A stretch of DNA of 64,000 bases. Source: Deinococcus sp. LM3 (GTDB lineage Bacteria > Deinococcota > Deinococci > Deinococcales > Deinococcaceae). The stretch spans positions 124,001 to 188,000 of the forward strand of contig NZ_MUFV01000004.1 of NCBI RefSeq assembly GCF_002017875.1, written 5' to 3'. This document shows positions 7,830 to 15,700 of the stretch, in pieces. The translations under genes and the position numbers were made by a program. The notes beneath the pieces are model-generated. The model saw only the letters and a list, made by a program, of their open reading frames with translations, ran no database searches and had not been told where the DNA came from. Positions within the stretch are counted from its first letter, which is position 1. Every line of letters begins with the position of its first letter.

Positions 7830-8614
7830 GCGGCGGGACGGCGGGGACGGCGTTCCCGGCGGGCTTTGAGTAGGGGCTTGGGGCGGCGGGCACGCGGCAC
7901 GTCGGGCTGTCCCTCGGGCACGGGGAGCGCCACGACGCGCAGCGGCTCAGCGAGGTTGATGAACGCCCCGCACGTGGGGGTCTTCGCGTTCAGGAGGAGT
8001 TCCCCGAGGAGCTGCGCCGCCTGGAGGGCGACGGCCGGATTGATGAACAGGTGCTGACGGGTCAGGGCCTCCGCGGCCGAGCAGCTGGGGCGGTCATCAT
8101 CCACGCCCGTGTGCATGGTGGGGTCGCGGTCCAGGACGTGCGGGAGGCGCGCCGGACTCTGACGGACCTGCCCGAGGATGACCTGCCCGGTGGCCGCGTC
8201 GTTCCCGCAGTCCAGCCAGTACTGCGGGGGCTGGGCGCGGAAGGTGGCGTGGATGGCCCGGCGGCTCTGGGCGCTGTCCACGCAGCTGATCACGACGTGC
8301 ACGCTCTTGACGTCCCCGTCCTGGAGGGTACGGGGGTACGCGTCCCAGCACAGGCCCGCGTACAGGTTGCAGCGCTCGACGAGGACCACGGCCTTGTGGC
8401 GGCCGATGTCGGCGGGGGCGAAGTTCTGCCGGGTGAGGTTGGTTTCGCTGACCACGTCCGGATCGAAGGCCGTGACGTGCAGGCCGGCACCGCCGAGGGC
8501 GCGGATGGCCTGGTCGAGGCGGACGAGGTGGGTGAGCATGAGGCTGCCGGTGCCGCCGACGCCCACGAGGATGAGGCGGACGGGGTCCTTGGGGTCGAAG
8601 GTCAGGGTGTGCAT
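7826..8614 (-). CDS. PRTRC system ThiF-family E1-like protein
   Basis: E1-like adenylating enzyme of 262 residues. The nucleotide-binding loop GVGGTGS (18-24), the DPDVVSETNLTRQNF motif with its Arg and Asn, and a candidate catalytic cysteine in DDRPSCSAAEA (Cys178) are all present, so it should be able to adenylate a C-terminal carboxylate. Its partner is unknown: no ubiquitin-like GG-terminal protein or JAB protease (PRTRC A) was recognised in the window. The start at 8614 is 10 nt after hairpin 8625-8644; it is coupled by ATGA to the 66-residue ORF downstream. Confidence 0.88.
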   Translation of the reverse strand: MHTLTFDPKDPVRLILVGVGGTGSLMLTHLVRLDQAIRALGGAGLHVTAFDPDVVSETNLTRQNFAPADIGRHKAVVLVERCNLYAGLCWDAYPRTLQDGDVKSVHVVISCVDSAQSRRAIHATFRAQPPQYWLDCGNDAATGQVILGQVRQSPARLPHVLDRDPTMHTGVDDDRPSCSAAEALTRQHLFINPAVALQAAQLLGELLLNAKTPTCGAFINLAEPLRVVALPVPEGQPDVPRARRPKPLLKARRERRPRRPAA

Positions 8615-8624
8615 GATGCCCGCG

Positions 8625-8644
8625 TGGCCCCCGTCAGGGGGCCA
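8625..8644 (-). promoter_or_regulatory. start-associated hairpin H6
   Basis: TGGCCCCC / GGGGGCCA with loop GTCA, 10 nt before the ATG at 8614. Confidence 0.7.
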
Positions 8645-8657
8645 GGACTCTCGGGTG

Positions 8658-9386
8658 TCAGCTCAGGGCCTGGGCGAGGGTCAGTCCAGCGGGAATGAGG
8701 ACCTGTTCGGGGAACGTCCCGGCGGCGAGGGCCGCGTCGAGGAGTTCCTCGTAGCTCTTGCCCCAGTTCATGTACCGGTCAGTGCGGCTGGGGCCGGTAA
8801 ACACGGACTGGAAGAACGCGGTCTCCCAATCGTCCTGCGCGGCAGGGGTGCACGAGTCGGGGTAGCGGGTGGTGCCGCGGCACAGCTGCCCGCCGGGGAA
8901 CATGTTCCAGTACGGGGCGTGCATCAGGGGCGTGTCGTCCGTGGGGAGCCCGTCCCCGGTGACGGCGTACACCTTGAGCGTACCGGGCGTGGCGACGAAG
9001 ACCAGACCTGGGTGAGGGACCGGAATGCCGGACAGGCGCGCGACGCTCCTCGACTGGGCGTACTTTGCGTCGAAGAGCATGGGGCGTAGGCCGGGCGGCC
9101 GCCACCAGGCGACGCACTGGAGGCCGACCGCGAGGGTCGTGGGGCGGGTGCGCTGCAGGCCCTGACTAGCGAGGAGGCGCGTGAGGTCGTTGACGTCGGC
9201 CCGGGTGAGCGCCTGGGCGGGTCCGAGCGTGCACGCCCTCTCGTCCTGCCGCACGGCGTGCTTGCGCAGGAGGACCTGGCTGCCGTGCTGAGTGGCGCGC
9301 TCGTAGATCAGCAGAGCGAGGGTGGGCAGGAGGGGCTGGGGCATGAGCTCGGCGGGGCTGGGCGGGTACGTGACCTGGAAGGGCAT
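8658..9386 (-). CDS. PRTRC system protein B, copy 2
   Basis: 242 residues with the B-family core (MLFDAKYAQSRSVARLSGI, HPGLVFVATPGTLKVYAV, HAPYWNMFPGGQLCRG) and C-terminal FTGPSRTDRYMNWGKSYEE. It directly precedes thiF, the usual B-ThiF neighbourhood, so this may be the ancestral B of the cassette. The start at 9386 is 10 nt after hairpin 9397-9419. Confidence 0.87.
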   Translation of the reverse strand: MPFQVTYPPSPAELMPQPLLPTLALLIYERATQHGSQVLLRKHAVRQDERACTLGPAQALTRADVNDLTRLLASQGLQRTRPTTLAVGLQCVAWWRPPGLRPMLFDAKYAQSRSVARLSGIPVPHPGLVFVATPGTLKVYAVTGDGLPTDDTPLMHAPYWNMFPGGQLCRGTTRYPDSCTPAAQDDWETAFFQSVFTGPSRTDRYMNWGKSYEELLDAALAAGTFPEQVLIPAGLTLAQALS

Positions 9387-9396
9387 GCGCGTGTCC

Positions 9397-9419
9397 TGGC
9401 CCACCGCTAGGGTGGGCCA
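9397..9419 (-). promoter_or_regulatory. start-associated hairpin H7
   Basis: TGGCCCACC / GGTGGGCCA with loop GCTAG, 10 nt before the ATG at 9386. Confidence 0.7.
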
Positions 9420-9431
9420 GAACTCCCCGCT

Positions 9432-10238
9432 TCAGGACGAGGCGTCGAGCGTGGGCAGGGGTTCAGATGAAGAGTCATCCGCGATGTACAGGTGCAGGAC
9501 ATTCAGGGTGATCATCTCACTGCGACGAAGAATGAAGTGATCGCCCCTGATGTCGTAGTAGCGACTGTCAACCCCTGTGACCGGATCTGGATCGCCTGCT
9601 GGACTTTCGGCGCTCAGGGGTCGACGGAATGCCCGGCTCAGGACGATGTAGTCCAGATCGCCCGCCGGCGTGAGAAACCAGTCCTTCACGAGGCCTCGGA
9701 CGAGCACCGGCTGATCTTTGATCTTCAGATCGACTACGGTCGTGATGTACACGTCCGGGAGCAGGTCGGGGCCGCCATTGGGGTTCGGCTGACGGTTGGC
9801 GTCTCTGGAGAGCAGGTCGTGCCAGTCGTTGATCAGCGGGAGCCGTCGGGCGAGGGTGCCGCGCCGCATGCTGTCATGCAGCCCCAGGCCGAGCAGGTAG
9901 GCGGCTGCACTGGTCCCGAAGAAGTACCCGATGTACACCCAGGGGCGCCCGCCGAGATCCTGAAGGATCGTCGTGAGCAACACGCTGTCCTTTCCGAATT
10001 GACCGAGGAGAAGGGGCAGGAGGACATCGAGTTTTGGGGCCACGCCCCAGTTGAATGTTGCCCAGCCGAAGAACAGGTGGATCAGCGCACTGAAGAAGGT
10101 GACGCTGCCCAGGTCAGCCGTCACGGTCTGGGCGGTGATGGGGCTGCGGCGGTAGGTGCCGCGCAACATGCCGTAGCGCAACAAAAACCCTGGTAGGAGT
10201 ACCAGGGTGAGGAGCAGGACCGGGAAGGCGATGTTCAT
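9432..10238 (-). CDS. three-TM membrane protein with cytoplasmic C-terminal domain
   Basis: 268 residues. Hydrophobic segments lie near residues 2-20, 45-66 and 98-118, followed by a soluble domain of about 150 residues (DVYITTVVDLKIKDQPVLVRGLVKDW...DLDYIVLSRAFRRP). The N-terminal LLPGFLLRYGMLRG-like start is reminiscent of DUF6338-type proteins, but I am not certain. It is coupled by ATGA to a 64-residue ORF upstream, and the pair has a real Shine-Dalgarno sequence and lower GC than its neighbours, as if inserted into the PRTRC cluster between F-like and B genes. Function unknown. Confidence 0.75.
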   Translation of the reverse strand: MNIAFPVLLLTLVLLPGFLLRYGMLRGTYRRSPITAQTVTADLGSVTFFSALIHLFFGWATFNWGVAPKLDVLLPLLLGQFGKDSVLLTTILQDLGGRPWVYIGYFFGTSAAAYLLGLGLHDSMRRGTLARRLPLINDWHDLLSRDANRQPNPNGGPDLLPDVYITTVVDLKIKDQPVLVRGLVKDWFLTPAGDLDYIVLSRAFRRPLSAESPAGDPDPVTGVDSRYYDIRGDHFILRRSEMITLNVLHLYIADDSSSEPLPTLDASS

Positions 10239-10429
10239 CTGCTGACGGTCGGGCGCGGTCTGTTGCGCTGCATGTTGCGGAGGCCGTCACGGGTGGCCAC
10301 GACGACGCGCTTGCCGTTGACAACGGTCCGGACGAATCCCTCTTCGTTCGTCGCGGCGCGGTGCACGGCCGCCGTGCCTTCTCGGGTGGCCAGCAGGTCC
10401 TGCATGAGTTTGCTCAGTCGGTTGCGCAT
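10235..10429 (-). CDS. small basic protein (64 aa)
   Basis: Start at 10429 with AGGAGG 7 nt upstream; the stop overlaps the start of the membrane protein gene (ATGA). The sequence (MRNRLSKLMQDLLATREGT...RNRPRPTVSR) is basic and probably a short helix plus a beta hairpin. Unknown function; likely partner of the membrane protein. Confidence 0.65.
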   Translation of the reverse strand: MRNRLSKLMQDLLATREGTAAVHRAATNEEGFVRTVVNGKRVVVATRDGLRNMQRNRPRPTVSR

Positions 10430-10514
10430 CGGTGGTCCTCCTTTGTCGCCCATGATGGCGTGAACGCACGTGCTGACACAAGTGCATGACATTCATTCTA
10501 TGGGGCAGTCGCCC

Positions 10515-11492
10515 TCAGGATGAGCACGTGTTCTCCGCAGTCGTCAGGGCGTCGTGAATGCGGTTCAGGGCGTCGTCCACGCGCGGGGCGTGCGTGAGCA
10601 GGTCCGCGAGCCGCGCGCGGTCCGCGTCGCAGTCGTGCAGGATCAGGTGCAGGGCCGCGCCGGTCTCCCCGCCCTGCCAGTGCAGGTCCATCACCTCATC
10701 GAGCACGTCCACCATCGCGCTTGCCCCTTCCTTCAGAGGGCTGTATGCCCGACTGGGCAGGTGGTCGAGCAGACCGCTGCCGCGCTCCTCGACTGTCATG
10801 GTCGGCAGGGCGCCGTGCGCCTCGCGCAACTCCGGCAGGGCACTCAGGAGAGGCCGCAGGGCCGGGAAGTCCGGGATGAGGGGCCGCAGGCGCGCCACCG
10901 TCTCGTCGAGGCCCGGCACGTCCCGCAGGTACGGCCAGGGCATCTCGTCGCGCACCACCCAGGGGTGCGGGATGCCGCTGCGCCGCGCGAGGCGGATCAC
11001 GTCCCGCTTCGTCAGGGCCTCCCAGTCCGGGTGCTCCTGGAGGAGGTCCTCGATGACGCGGTCCTCGTGGTGCCACTGCCCGGCCAGCTCATGCGCTTCA
11101 CGCGGGCCGAACTGCGGGGTGAGGCGCGCGGAGTGCGTTTCGAGTGCGGCAAGGATCCCGGGGAGGACGTGTGGGTCACGCCGGGCGAGGGCCGCATGCA
11201 GGGAGGGCAGGTGCGTGAACCCGTTCGCGCTGGCTTCGACGGTGAGCGTGACCTGGTCCGTGCAGGCGTGCAGGGTCACCTCGGCGTCCTCCAGGGGTGT
11301 CAGCAGGTCGAGTTCTGCCTGAAGGGTCGGGGCGCTGCCCGGTTCATCCGGAAGGAGATCCCGAAACAGGGCGCGGAGCACGTCTGCTGGGTCCTGATGC
11401 AGAGCGAGCTGCACGCGGGCGTCCAGGCCACGCAGGTCTGCGTCGAGGATCAGGGGCGTCACGCCGTCCAGGCGGGGAACGGCCGGGATCAG
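10515..11492 (-). CDS. PRTRC system protein F-like, copy 2
   Basis: Clearly homologous to the gene at 12464: both have LPGIL.ALE followed by a GP.EA/GA block, GIPH, and a PWPY(L/F)RD motif. The assignment to PRTRC F comes from that similarity plus the E-C-F-B gene order. The start is uncertain: I chose CTG at 11492, which overlaps the stop of the preceding 62-residue ORF (CTGA) and aligns with the first conserved residues (LIPAVPRL against LPRAVPSL in the paralogue); GTG at 11462 is an alternative. The frame is open 57 codons further upstream, but that part reads like a shadow of the short ORF. Confidence 0.65.
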   Translation of the reverse strand: MIPAVPRLDGVTPLILDADLRGLDARVQLALHQDPADVLRALFRDLLPDEPGSAPTLQAELDLLTPLEDAEVTLHACTDQVTLTVEASANGFTHLPSLHAALARRDPHVLPGILAALETHSARLTPQFGPREAHELAGQWHHEDRVIEDLLQEHPDWEALTKRDVIRLARRSGIPHPWVVRDEMPWPYLRDVPGLDETVARLRPLIPDFPALRPLLSALPELREAHGALPTMTVEERGSGLLDHLPSRAYSPLKEGASAMVDVLDEVMDLHWQGGETGAALHLILHDCDADRARLADLLTHAPRVDDALNRIHDALTTAENTCSS

Positions 11493-11677
11493 GGCAGCAG
11501 GGGCGCGAGTGGGCTGCTGTGCGCGGGACTGGCGCCGCTCTGCCTCAGGGTGACGGTCAGGCGTTTCAGGTCGGGGGATTGCAGGTCGGCCGCTTTGGGC
11601 GCGGGAATGACGTGCGTTCCGGTAGGCAGCAGGGCGCGCAGGGTCGGGGTGAAGTCGGGGCATATGGGCTCCTCCAT
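11489..11677 (-). CDS. small protein (62 aa) ending in PLLP
   Basis: The start at 11677 is 10 nt after hairpin 11688-11709, which supports it as a real gene. The C-terminus SSPLAPLLP parallels the endings of the short ORFs at 7629 and 13489. Its stop lies in the +1 frame relative to the F-like gene that follows, in ATGA-like geometry. Function unknown. Confidence 0.55.
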   Translation of the reverse strand: MEEPICPDFTPTLRALLPTGTHVIPAPKAADLQSPDLKRLTVTLRQSGASPAHSSPLAPLLP

Positions 11678-11687
11678 GCGCGCGCGG

Positions 11688-11709
11688 TGGCCCACCCGAA
11701 GGTGGGCCA
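11688..11709 (-). promoter_or_regulatory. start-associated hairpin H8
   Basis: TGGCCCACC / GGTGGGCCA with loop CGAA, 10 nt before the ATG at 11677. Confidence 0.7.
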
Positions 11710-11714
11710 GCCCT

Positions 11715-12425
11715 TCACGCGAGGTCTGCCAGGGTCTTCCCGGCGTCCAGCAGCGCGCTGTCCGGGAAGGCTCCCTGGGCCCTGGCCTCGTCGAGCAGTT
11801 CCTCGTAGCTCTTGCTCCAATTCATGTACCGGTCGGTGCGGCTGGGCCCGGTGAACACCGACTGGAAGAACGCCGTTTCCCACGCGTCCTGCGTGTCTGG
11901 CGTGCAGGCCTCCGGGTAGCGGGTGGTGCCACGGCACACCTGGGCGGAACTGAACATGTTCCAGTACGGCGCGTGGCACAGGGCCGTGGCCGGGGTGGGG
12001 CGCTGGTCGCCGCGTACGGCGTACACGGTCAGCGTGCCGGGCGAGGCGATGAACACCAGGCCGGGGTGCGGGACGGGCTGGCCGCTGAGGCGCGCGACGG
12101 AGCGGGCCGCGTCGTACTTCGCATCGAACAGCAGGGGCCGCGTGTGGGGCGGCGCCCACCAGCACACGCAGTGCACGCCGGTCGCCAGGGTCGTCGGCAC
12201 CGTGAACGTCAACCCCGTCCCGGCGGTGAAGTCCACGAGGCGCTGGTGATCCTCGCTACTGAGGAGTTGGCCCGGCCCGAGCACGTAGCCCTGCGGGGTG
12301 TCGTGCACGGGATGCTTGAGGATCGCGGCGCGTTGGTGGCCGCCGTACAGCAGCAGGGCCATCTCCGGGGCGAGGGGGGTGGGGGTGCGCCGCTCCGGGG
12401 CTGGGGTGAGGAACACGTTGACCAT
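11715..12425 (-). CDS. PRTRC system protein B, copy 3
   Basis: 236 residues with LLFDAKYDAARSVARLSGQ, HPGLVFIASPGTLTVYAV, HAPYWNMFSSAQVCRG and FTGPSRTDRYMNWSKSYEE. It sits between the two clearest F-like genes. The start at 12425 follows hairpin 12436-12457 by 10 nt; here the 10-nt spacer also contains GGAAGGA, a partial Shine-Dalgarno sequence, unusual for this set. Confidence 0.86.
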   Translation of the reverse strand: MVNVFLTPAPERRTPTPLAPEMALLLYGGHQRAAILKHPVHDTPQGYVLGPGQLLSSEDHQRLVDFTAGTGLTFTVPTTLATGVHCVCWWAPPHTRPLLFDAKYDAARSVARLSGQPVPHPGLVFIASPGTLTVYAVRGDQRPTPATALCHAPYWNMFSSAQVCRGTTRYPEACTPDTQDAWETAFFQSVFTGPSRTDRYMNWSKSYEELLDEARAQGAFPDSALLDAGKTLADLA

Positions 12426-12435
12426 GTCCTTCCGG

Positions 12436-12457
12436 TGGCCCACCCCGGGGTGGGCCA
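12436..12457 (-). promoter_or_regulatory. start-associated hairpin H9
   Basis: Perfect palindrome TGGCCCACCCC / GGGGTGGGCCA without loop, 10 nt before the ATG at 12425. Confidence 0.7.
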
Positions 12458-12463
12458 CGCCTG

Positions 12464-13456
12464 TCAGGTCCGCTTTGGGGCGGGGAGGCTGCGGTTGGCA
12501 AGATCGAGCACGCCGACGCACTTCGCGGACAGCTCGGCGATCCTGGGCGCGTGCTGGAGGTACGCCGCGAGCCGGTCGTGTCCCTCGCCATTCCGGCCGA
12601 CCTGCACGCACCACTGCGGGCTCACGTTCCCGCACTCCCAGTGGTTCTGAAGGAACTCGTTCACGGTGTCCAGGCTCAGGTCATCGTCCCCACCCGTGAT
12701 GGTCAGGAACGTGTGCGGGATCGGGTCATGGAAGAGATCGCTCCACTCGTCGTCGGTGGGGTGGAGGAATGCGTCGTCCGCGGCGCGCAACTCTGGCAGG
12801 AGGGTCAGGAGTGGACCGAGGGCGGGCACGCGGGGCAGCACCTGCTCCAGGCGTGTCAGGGTGTCCTCCAGGCTCAGCAGATCCCGGAAGTAAGGCCAGG
12901 GCAGCGCGTCCTGCACCTGTTGCCCGTGTGGAATGCCCAGTCGCCGCGCGGCCCGAACGGCGTCCCGTTCCGTGAGGACCAGATCCGGCCGTTCGAAGCG
13001 CTCTGGCAGCGTGTACTCCGCCAGGGCGTCCGTGTTGAAGTGCTGCTGGCAGATGAGCGACGCTCCATGCGGGCCCACGATAGGCGTGACGCGACTTGAC
13101 CCGACTTCCAGTGCAAAGAGAATGCCCGGCAGCAGGTGCCGGTCCACGGGCCACAGGGCGGCGTGCAGGCGGTGGAGGTCAATCGTGCACGACACGTCCG
13201 TCTCCCCCCGGAAGTGCAGGTGGCCACGTTCGTTCTGCACGCTGAGCGTCCAGCCGTCGGTGCGCAGGGCGGCCGTCAGGGCGCGCTGGAGGCGCTGGTC
13301 GAGCGTCCCGTCCGGGCCGGGGTCCGGGAGAACGGTGCCCAGCAGGGGCGTCACGAGCGGGATGGGGTCGTTGCGCAGACCTTCTTCGTACATCCGCTCG
13401 GCGGCGTCCATGTCCGCTTGAAGTACAAGGGGCCGCACGCCGGCCAGGGAGGGCAC
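12464..13456 (-). CDS. PRTRC system protein F-like, copy 1
   Basis: About 330 residues, homologous to the gene at 10515 (HLLPGILFALEVGSSRVTPIVGP, GIPHGQ, LPWPYFRDL). It follows E and C, the canonical order for PRTRC F. Start uncertain: GTG at 13456 is chosen; CTG at 13468 aligns with the paralogue; the frame is open to a GTG at 13627 right after the C stop, but the extra 57 residues are Arg/Ala/Pro-rich and look like a shifted reading of the short ORF at 13489. PRTRC F is a poorly characterised, fast-diverging family. Confidence 0.68.
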   Translation of the reverse strand: MPSLAGVRPLVLQADMDAAERMYEEGLRNDPIPLVTPLLGTVLPDPGPDGTLDQRLQRALTAALRTDGWTLSVQNERGHLHFRGETDVSCTIDLHRLHAALWPVDRHLLPGILFALEVGSSRVTPIVGPHGASLICQQHFNTDALAEYTLPERFERPDLVLTERDAVRAARRLGIPHGQQVQDALPWPYFRDLLSLEDTLTRLEQVLPRVPALGPLLTLLPELRAADDAFLHPTDDEWSDLFHDPIPHTFLTITGGDDDLSLDTVNEFLQNHWECGNVSPQWCVQVGRNGEGHDRLAAYLQHAPRIAELSAKCVGVLDLANRSLPAPKRT

Positions 13457-13488
13457 GGCGCGCGGCAGGACTGGACTCGGCTGGTCGG

Positions 13489-13605
13489 CTACGGCAGGAG
13501 GGGCACCTGGGCGGGTCTCGGCTCGGGCGCGCCCCGCGTGGTCTTCAGGGCGCGGCGCAGCGTGTCGAGCGCCCCGGACGGCCCCTGCCTTGGCACGTCC
13601 AGCAC
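13489..13605 (-). CDS. possible small protein (38 aa) ending in PLLP
   Basis: A short frame between C and F reads VLDVPRQGPSGALDTL... and ends VPLLP-stop. It is too short to be secure and has no clear Shine-Dalgarno sequence (GTG start assumed). I report it because it occupies the same position, relative frame and C-terminal ending as the short ORFs before the other two F-like genes. Confidence 0.35.
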   Translation of the reverse strand: MLDVPRQGPSGALDTLRRALKTTRGAPEPRPAQVPLLP

Positions 13606-13630
13606 GAGCGGCGTGCGGGGCGGGCACGGG

Positions 13631-13861
13631 TCAGCCTTTCCGGCCATAGTTCTTGATGAACGTGATGGTGATCGTCCCAGCTTTCAGGTCCGTGACGGGG
13701 CTGCCGATCCCGGCGGTGGTGAGTTCCGGGTGCGTGGGGGCGTAGAACTGCTTGACCTGCTCGGGCGTCATCTTCGGGTTGGGGTCCGCGAGGGTGTGCC
13801 CGTCAAACTCGAACTTACGGGTGAGATCCTGGGGTTGACCGCTGGCTGTGGGATTCGTCAT
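13631..13861 (-). CDS. PRTRC system protein C
   Basis: 76 residues with the family pattern: KFEFDGHTLADPNPKMTPEQVKQFYA, then PELTTAGIGSP and the C-terminal ITFIKNYGRKG. The length is normal for the family. Function unknown. The start at 13861 is 10 nt after hairpin 13872-13891; F follows directly. Confidence 0.92.
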   Translation of the reverse strand: MTNPTASGQPQDLTRKFEFDGHTLADPNPKMTPEQVKQFYAPTHPELTTAGIGSPVTDLKAGTITITFIKNYGRKG

Positions 13862-13871
13862 GCGCTTCGCG

Positions 13872-13891
13872 TGGCCCCCGGGAGGGGGCCA
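13872..13891 (-). promoter_or_regulatory. start-associated hairpin H10
   Basis: TGGCCCCC / GGGGGCCA with loop GGGA, 10 nt before the ATG at 13861. Confidence 0.7.
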
Positions 13892-13897
13892 GCACTG

Positions 13898-14158
13898 TCA
13901 CTCGGAGGCCATGTGGAACACGACGGGGAACCCGTCCTGCTGCGCGGCGTCCATCAGCGCATCCATCCAGTGCAGGATGCCGTCGAGCGACTCCGCCTGA
14001 TCGAGGGCGAGGTCGGCGGCGGAGTCGCACTCGTGCGCGGCCAGGAGCGCCCTCGCGGAGCGGATGCTGGCGACCTCGTTCGCCAGGACCTTTTTCTGTT
14101 CGGCGAGGGCGGCCCAATCGGTACGGGTCAGGGCGGCGTGCAGGTGGGGCAGGCTCAT
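13898..14158 (-). CDS. small helical protein (86 aa)
   Basis: MSLPHLHAALTRTDWAALAEQKK begins a probably all-helical protein; acidic, no known motif. It is inserted between PRTRC E and C. The start at 14158 is 10 nt after hairpin 14169-14187. Confidence 0.7.
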   Translation of the reverse strand: MSLPHLHAALTRTDWAALAEQKKVLANEVASIRSARALLAAHECDSAADLALDQAESLDGILHWMDALMDAAQQDGFPVVFHMASE

Positions 14159-14168
14159 GCAGACGACA

Positions 14169-14187
14169 TGGCCCCCAGAGGGGGCCA
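14169..14187 (-). promoter_or_regulatory. start-associated hairpin H11
   Basis: TGGCCCCC / GGGGGCCA with loop AGA, 10 nt before the ATG at 14158. Confidence 0.7.
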
Positions 14188-14193
14188 GTGCTG

Positions 14194-15411
14194 TCAGAAG
14201 AGGCGTTGCTCTTCCTTGAGGGTCATCTCGATGACCTGGGGTTTCCCGGCCTTCACGCTGATCGTCTGATTCGCCGTGGCGTGATCCGCCGCCTGCGCGT
14301 TCACGACCCACGTGCCGGGCGCGAGTAGGATCTCGATGCCGTGATGCAGGGCGATGACCGTGTCGCCCTTGGTGACTTCGAGCGCGGCACTCTGCGGGGT
14401 GACGTTCACGGTGACGCGCGCGCCCTGCTGCTCGGTGAAGTCGTGCTCCTTGTTCGCGTGCGTGGCGACCGTCTTCTTCACCTCCCCGAACGCGGGGTGC
14501 GTGGCGACGATCTCCAGGGTGCCCTGCGGCACGTCGTTCTTCCCGACCACCAGGGGGACGTCCTTGCCGCCGAGGGTACCTTTCAGGGTGGTGCCCTCGG
14601 CAGCTTTCAGCGTCAGGACGCTCGTTTTCGCCTTGGCGGGGGTGGGGGCGGGCTTGTCGGCCGCCTTCTTGTTCGCGGCCTGCTGACGCTGCGCGGCCTG
14701 CTGGGCGACGCTGAAGGCATCCCGGCGCGCCCCGGCGTAGCCCTGCATGGCGGTCACGAGGTTCGCGTCCATCCAGTCGGGCGTCTCGGTCAGCATGAAC
14801 GGCACAGGGGCCGCCTCGCCGGGGTGCGGTTTGGGGAAGATGCCGATGGTGACGTCTCCCCCGACCCGCAGCAGCTGGAAGGTGAGTTCACCGCCGTCGG
14901 CAAGCAGCCCGGCGAGCTGCGCGATCAGGCCGCTGTGGACCGGGGCGGCGAGCGTGGCGATGGGCGCGGGGGCGTCCTGCGCGTCGCGGCCAGGTTCGGG
15001 TTCGGCGGCGCCTTCCTCGGGGGTGGAGGCCTCGGGCGCGGGGGTCGCGTTGGGCTGCACCTCGGGGTCCGGGACGGGTTCCGCAGCGGGCGTGGGCTGC
15101 TGCGGCTCGGGCTCTGGGGTGGGCTCGGGCTGCGGGGCGCTCAGGACAGGCTGGGTGACCGGGGCGGGCTGGGACGCCTCCCACGGGTCCGCTTCAGGCG
15201 CGGCGAACAGGCCCTCGATGTCCGCGAGGAAGGCCAGGTAGTGCATGCGGCTGGCGTCCTTGTCCGGGTGCTGGCGGCTGACGAGGCGGAAGTCGTCCTC
15301 CAGGGCGGTGCCCTTGACGGATTCCCAGAGTTGGGCGGCGCGGGCCTTGTCGTCGGGGAGGATCGGGGCGTGCTGGGCGGTGGGGGCCAGAGCGGGTTGT
15401 GTATAGGTCAT
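14194..15411 (-). CDS. PRTRC system protein E with extended N- and C-terminal regions
   Basis: 405 residues. The PRTRC E core lies around residues 160-240 (LIAQLAGLLADGGELTFQLLR, IFPKPHPGEAAPVPFMLTETPDWMD, then an LVTAMQGYAGARR helix). It is preceded by a charged N-terminal region and a long Pro/Glu/Ala linker (about 85-155) and followed by a Lys/Ala segment and a carboxypeptidase-regulatory-like beta domain (TLKGTLGGKDVPLVV...TVNVTPQSAALEV). Typical E proteins lack so large a C-terminal extension, so this is a fusion or lineage-specific form. The start at 15411 is 10 nt after hairpin 15422-15448. Confidence 0.8.
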   Translation of the reverse strand: MTYTQPALAPTAQHAPILPDDKARAAQLWESVKGTALEDDFRLVSRQHPDKDASRMHYLAFLADIEGLFAAPEADPWEASQPAPVTQPVLSAPQPEPTPEPEPQQPTPAAEPVPDPEVQPNATPAPEASTPEEGAAEPEPGRDAQDAPAPIATLAAPVHSGLIAQLAGLLADGGELTFQLLRVGGDVTIGIFPKPHPGEAAPVPFMLTETPDWMDANLVTAMQGYAGARRDAFSVAQQAAQRQQAANKKAADKPAPTPAKAKTSVLTLKAAEGTTLKGTLGGKDVPLVVGKNDVPQGTLEIVATHPAFGEVKKTVATHANKEHDFTEQQGARVTVNVTPQSAALEVTKGDTVIALHHGIEILLAPGTWVVNAQAADHATANQTISVKAGKPQVIEMTLKEEQRLF

Positions 15412-15421
15412 GACGGCGACC

Positions 15422-15448
15422 TGGCCCACCCGGCTCCCGGGTGGGCCA
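15422..15448 (-). promoter_or_regulatory. start-associated hairpin H12
   Basis: TGGCCCACCCGG / CCGGGTGGGCCA with loop CTC, 10 nt before the ATG at 15411. Hairpin and spacer are repeated almost identically at 15701. Confidence 0.7.
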
Positions 15449-15454
15449 CTGCTG

Positions 15455-15664
15455 TCAGGCGGGATCGAAGTCCACTCGCGTGAGCGGCCGTGAGATGCCG
15501 TCCACGGACACGATGAACTCCGCCGGGGTGCCGAATTCGGGTTGCGCGGCGTACATGTACTGCAGGTGACCGGATCGTCCGCGACACTCCGGGATGCGGC
15601 ACTGCTGACCCACGGTCACGGTGTCGCCCGCGTTCAGGCCATCCAGGGTGGTGAGTCGCTGCAT
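15455..15664 (-). CDS. small protein (69 aa), tandem paralogue of the next gene
   Basis: It shares LDGLNAGD, C..PEC.G, a Met near the middle, PE.G.PAEF and PL.R..FDP with the 83-residue gene at 15728, so the two arose by tandem duplication; two cysteines (CRIPEC) could bind metal. An ATG at 15690, exactly 10 nt after hairpin 15701-15727, opens only an eight-codon frame (MPTRTRSS) whose TGA overlaps the ATG at 15664 (TGATG). The original N-terminus may therefore have been shifted by a small indel, with translation now re-initiating at 15664. Confidence 0.65.
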   Translation of the reverse strand: MQRLTTLDGLNAGDTVTVGQQCRIPECRGRSGHLQYMYAAQPEFGTPAEFIVSVDGISRPLTRVDFDPA

Positions 15665-15700
15665 CAGCTGGACCTCGTGCGTGTGGGCATGACGGCGACC

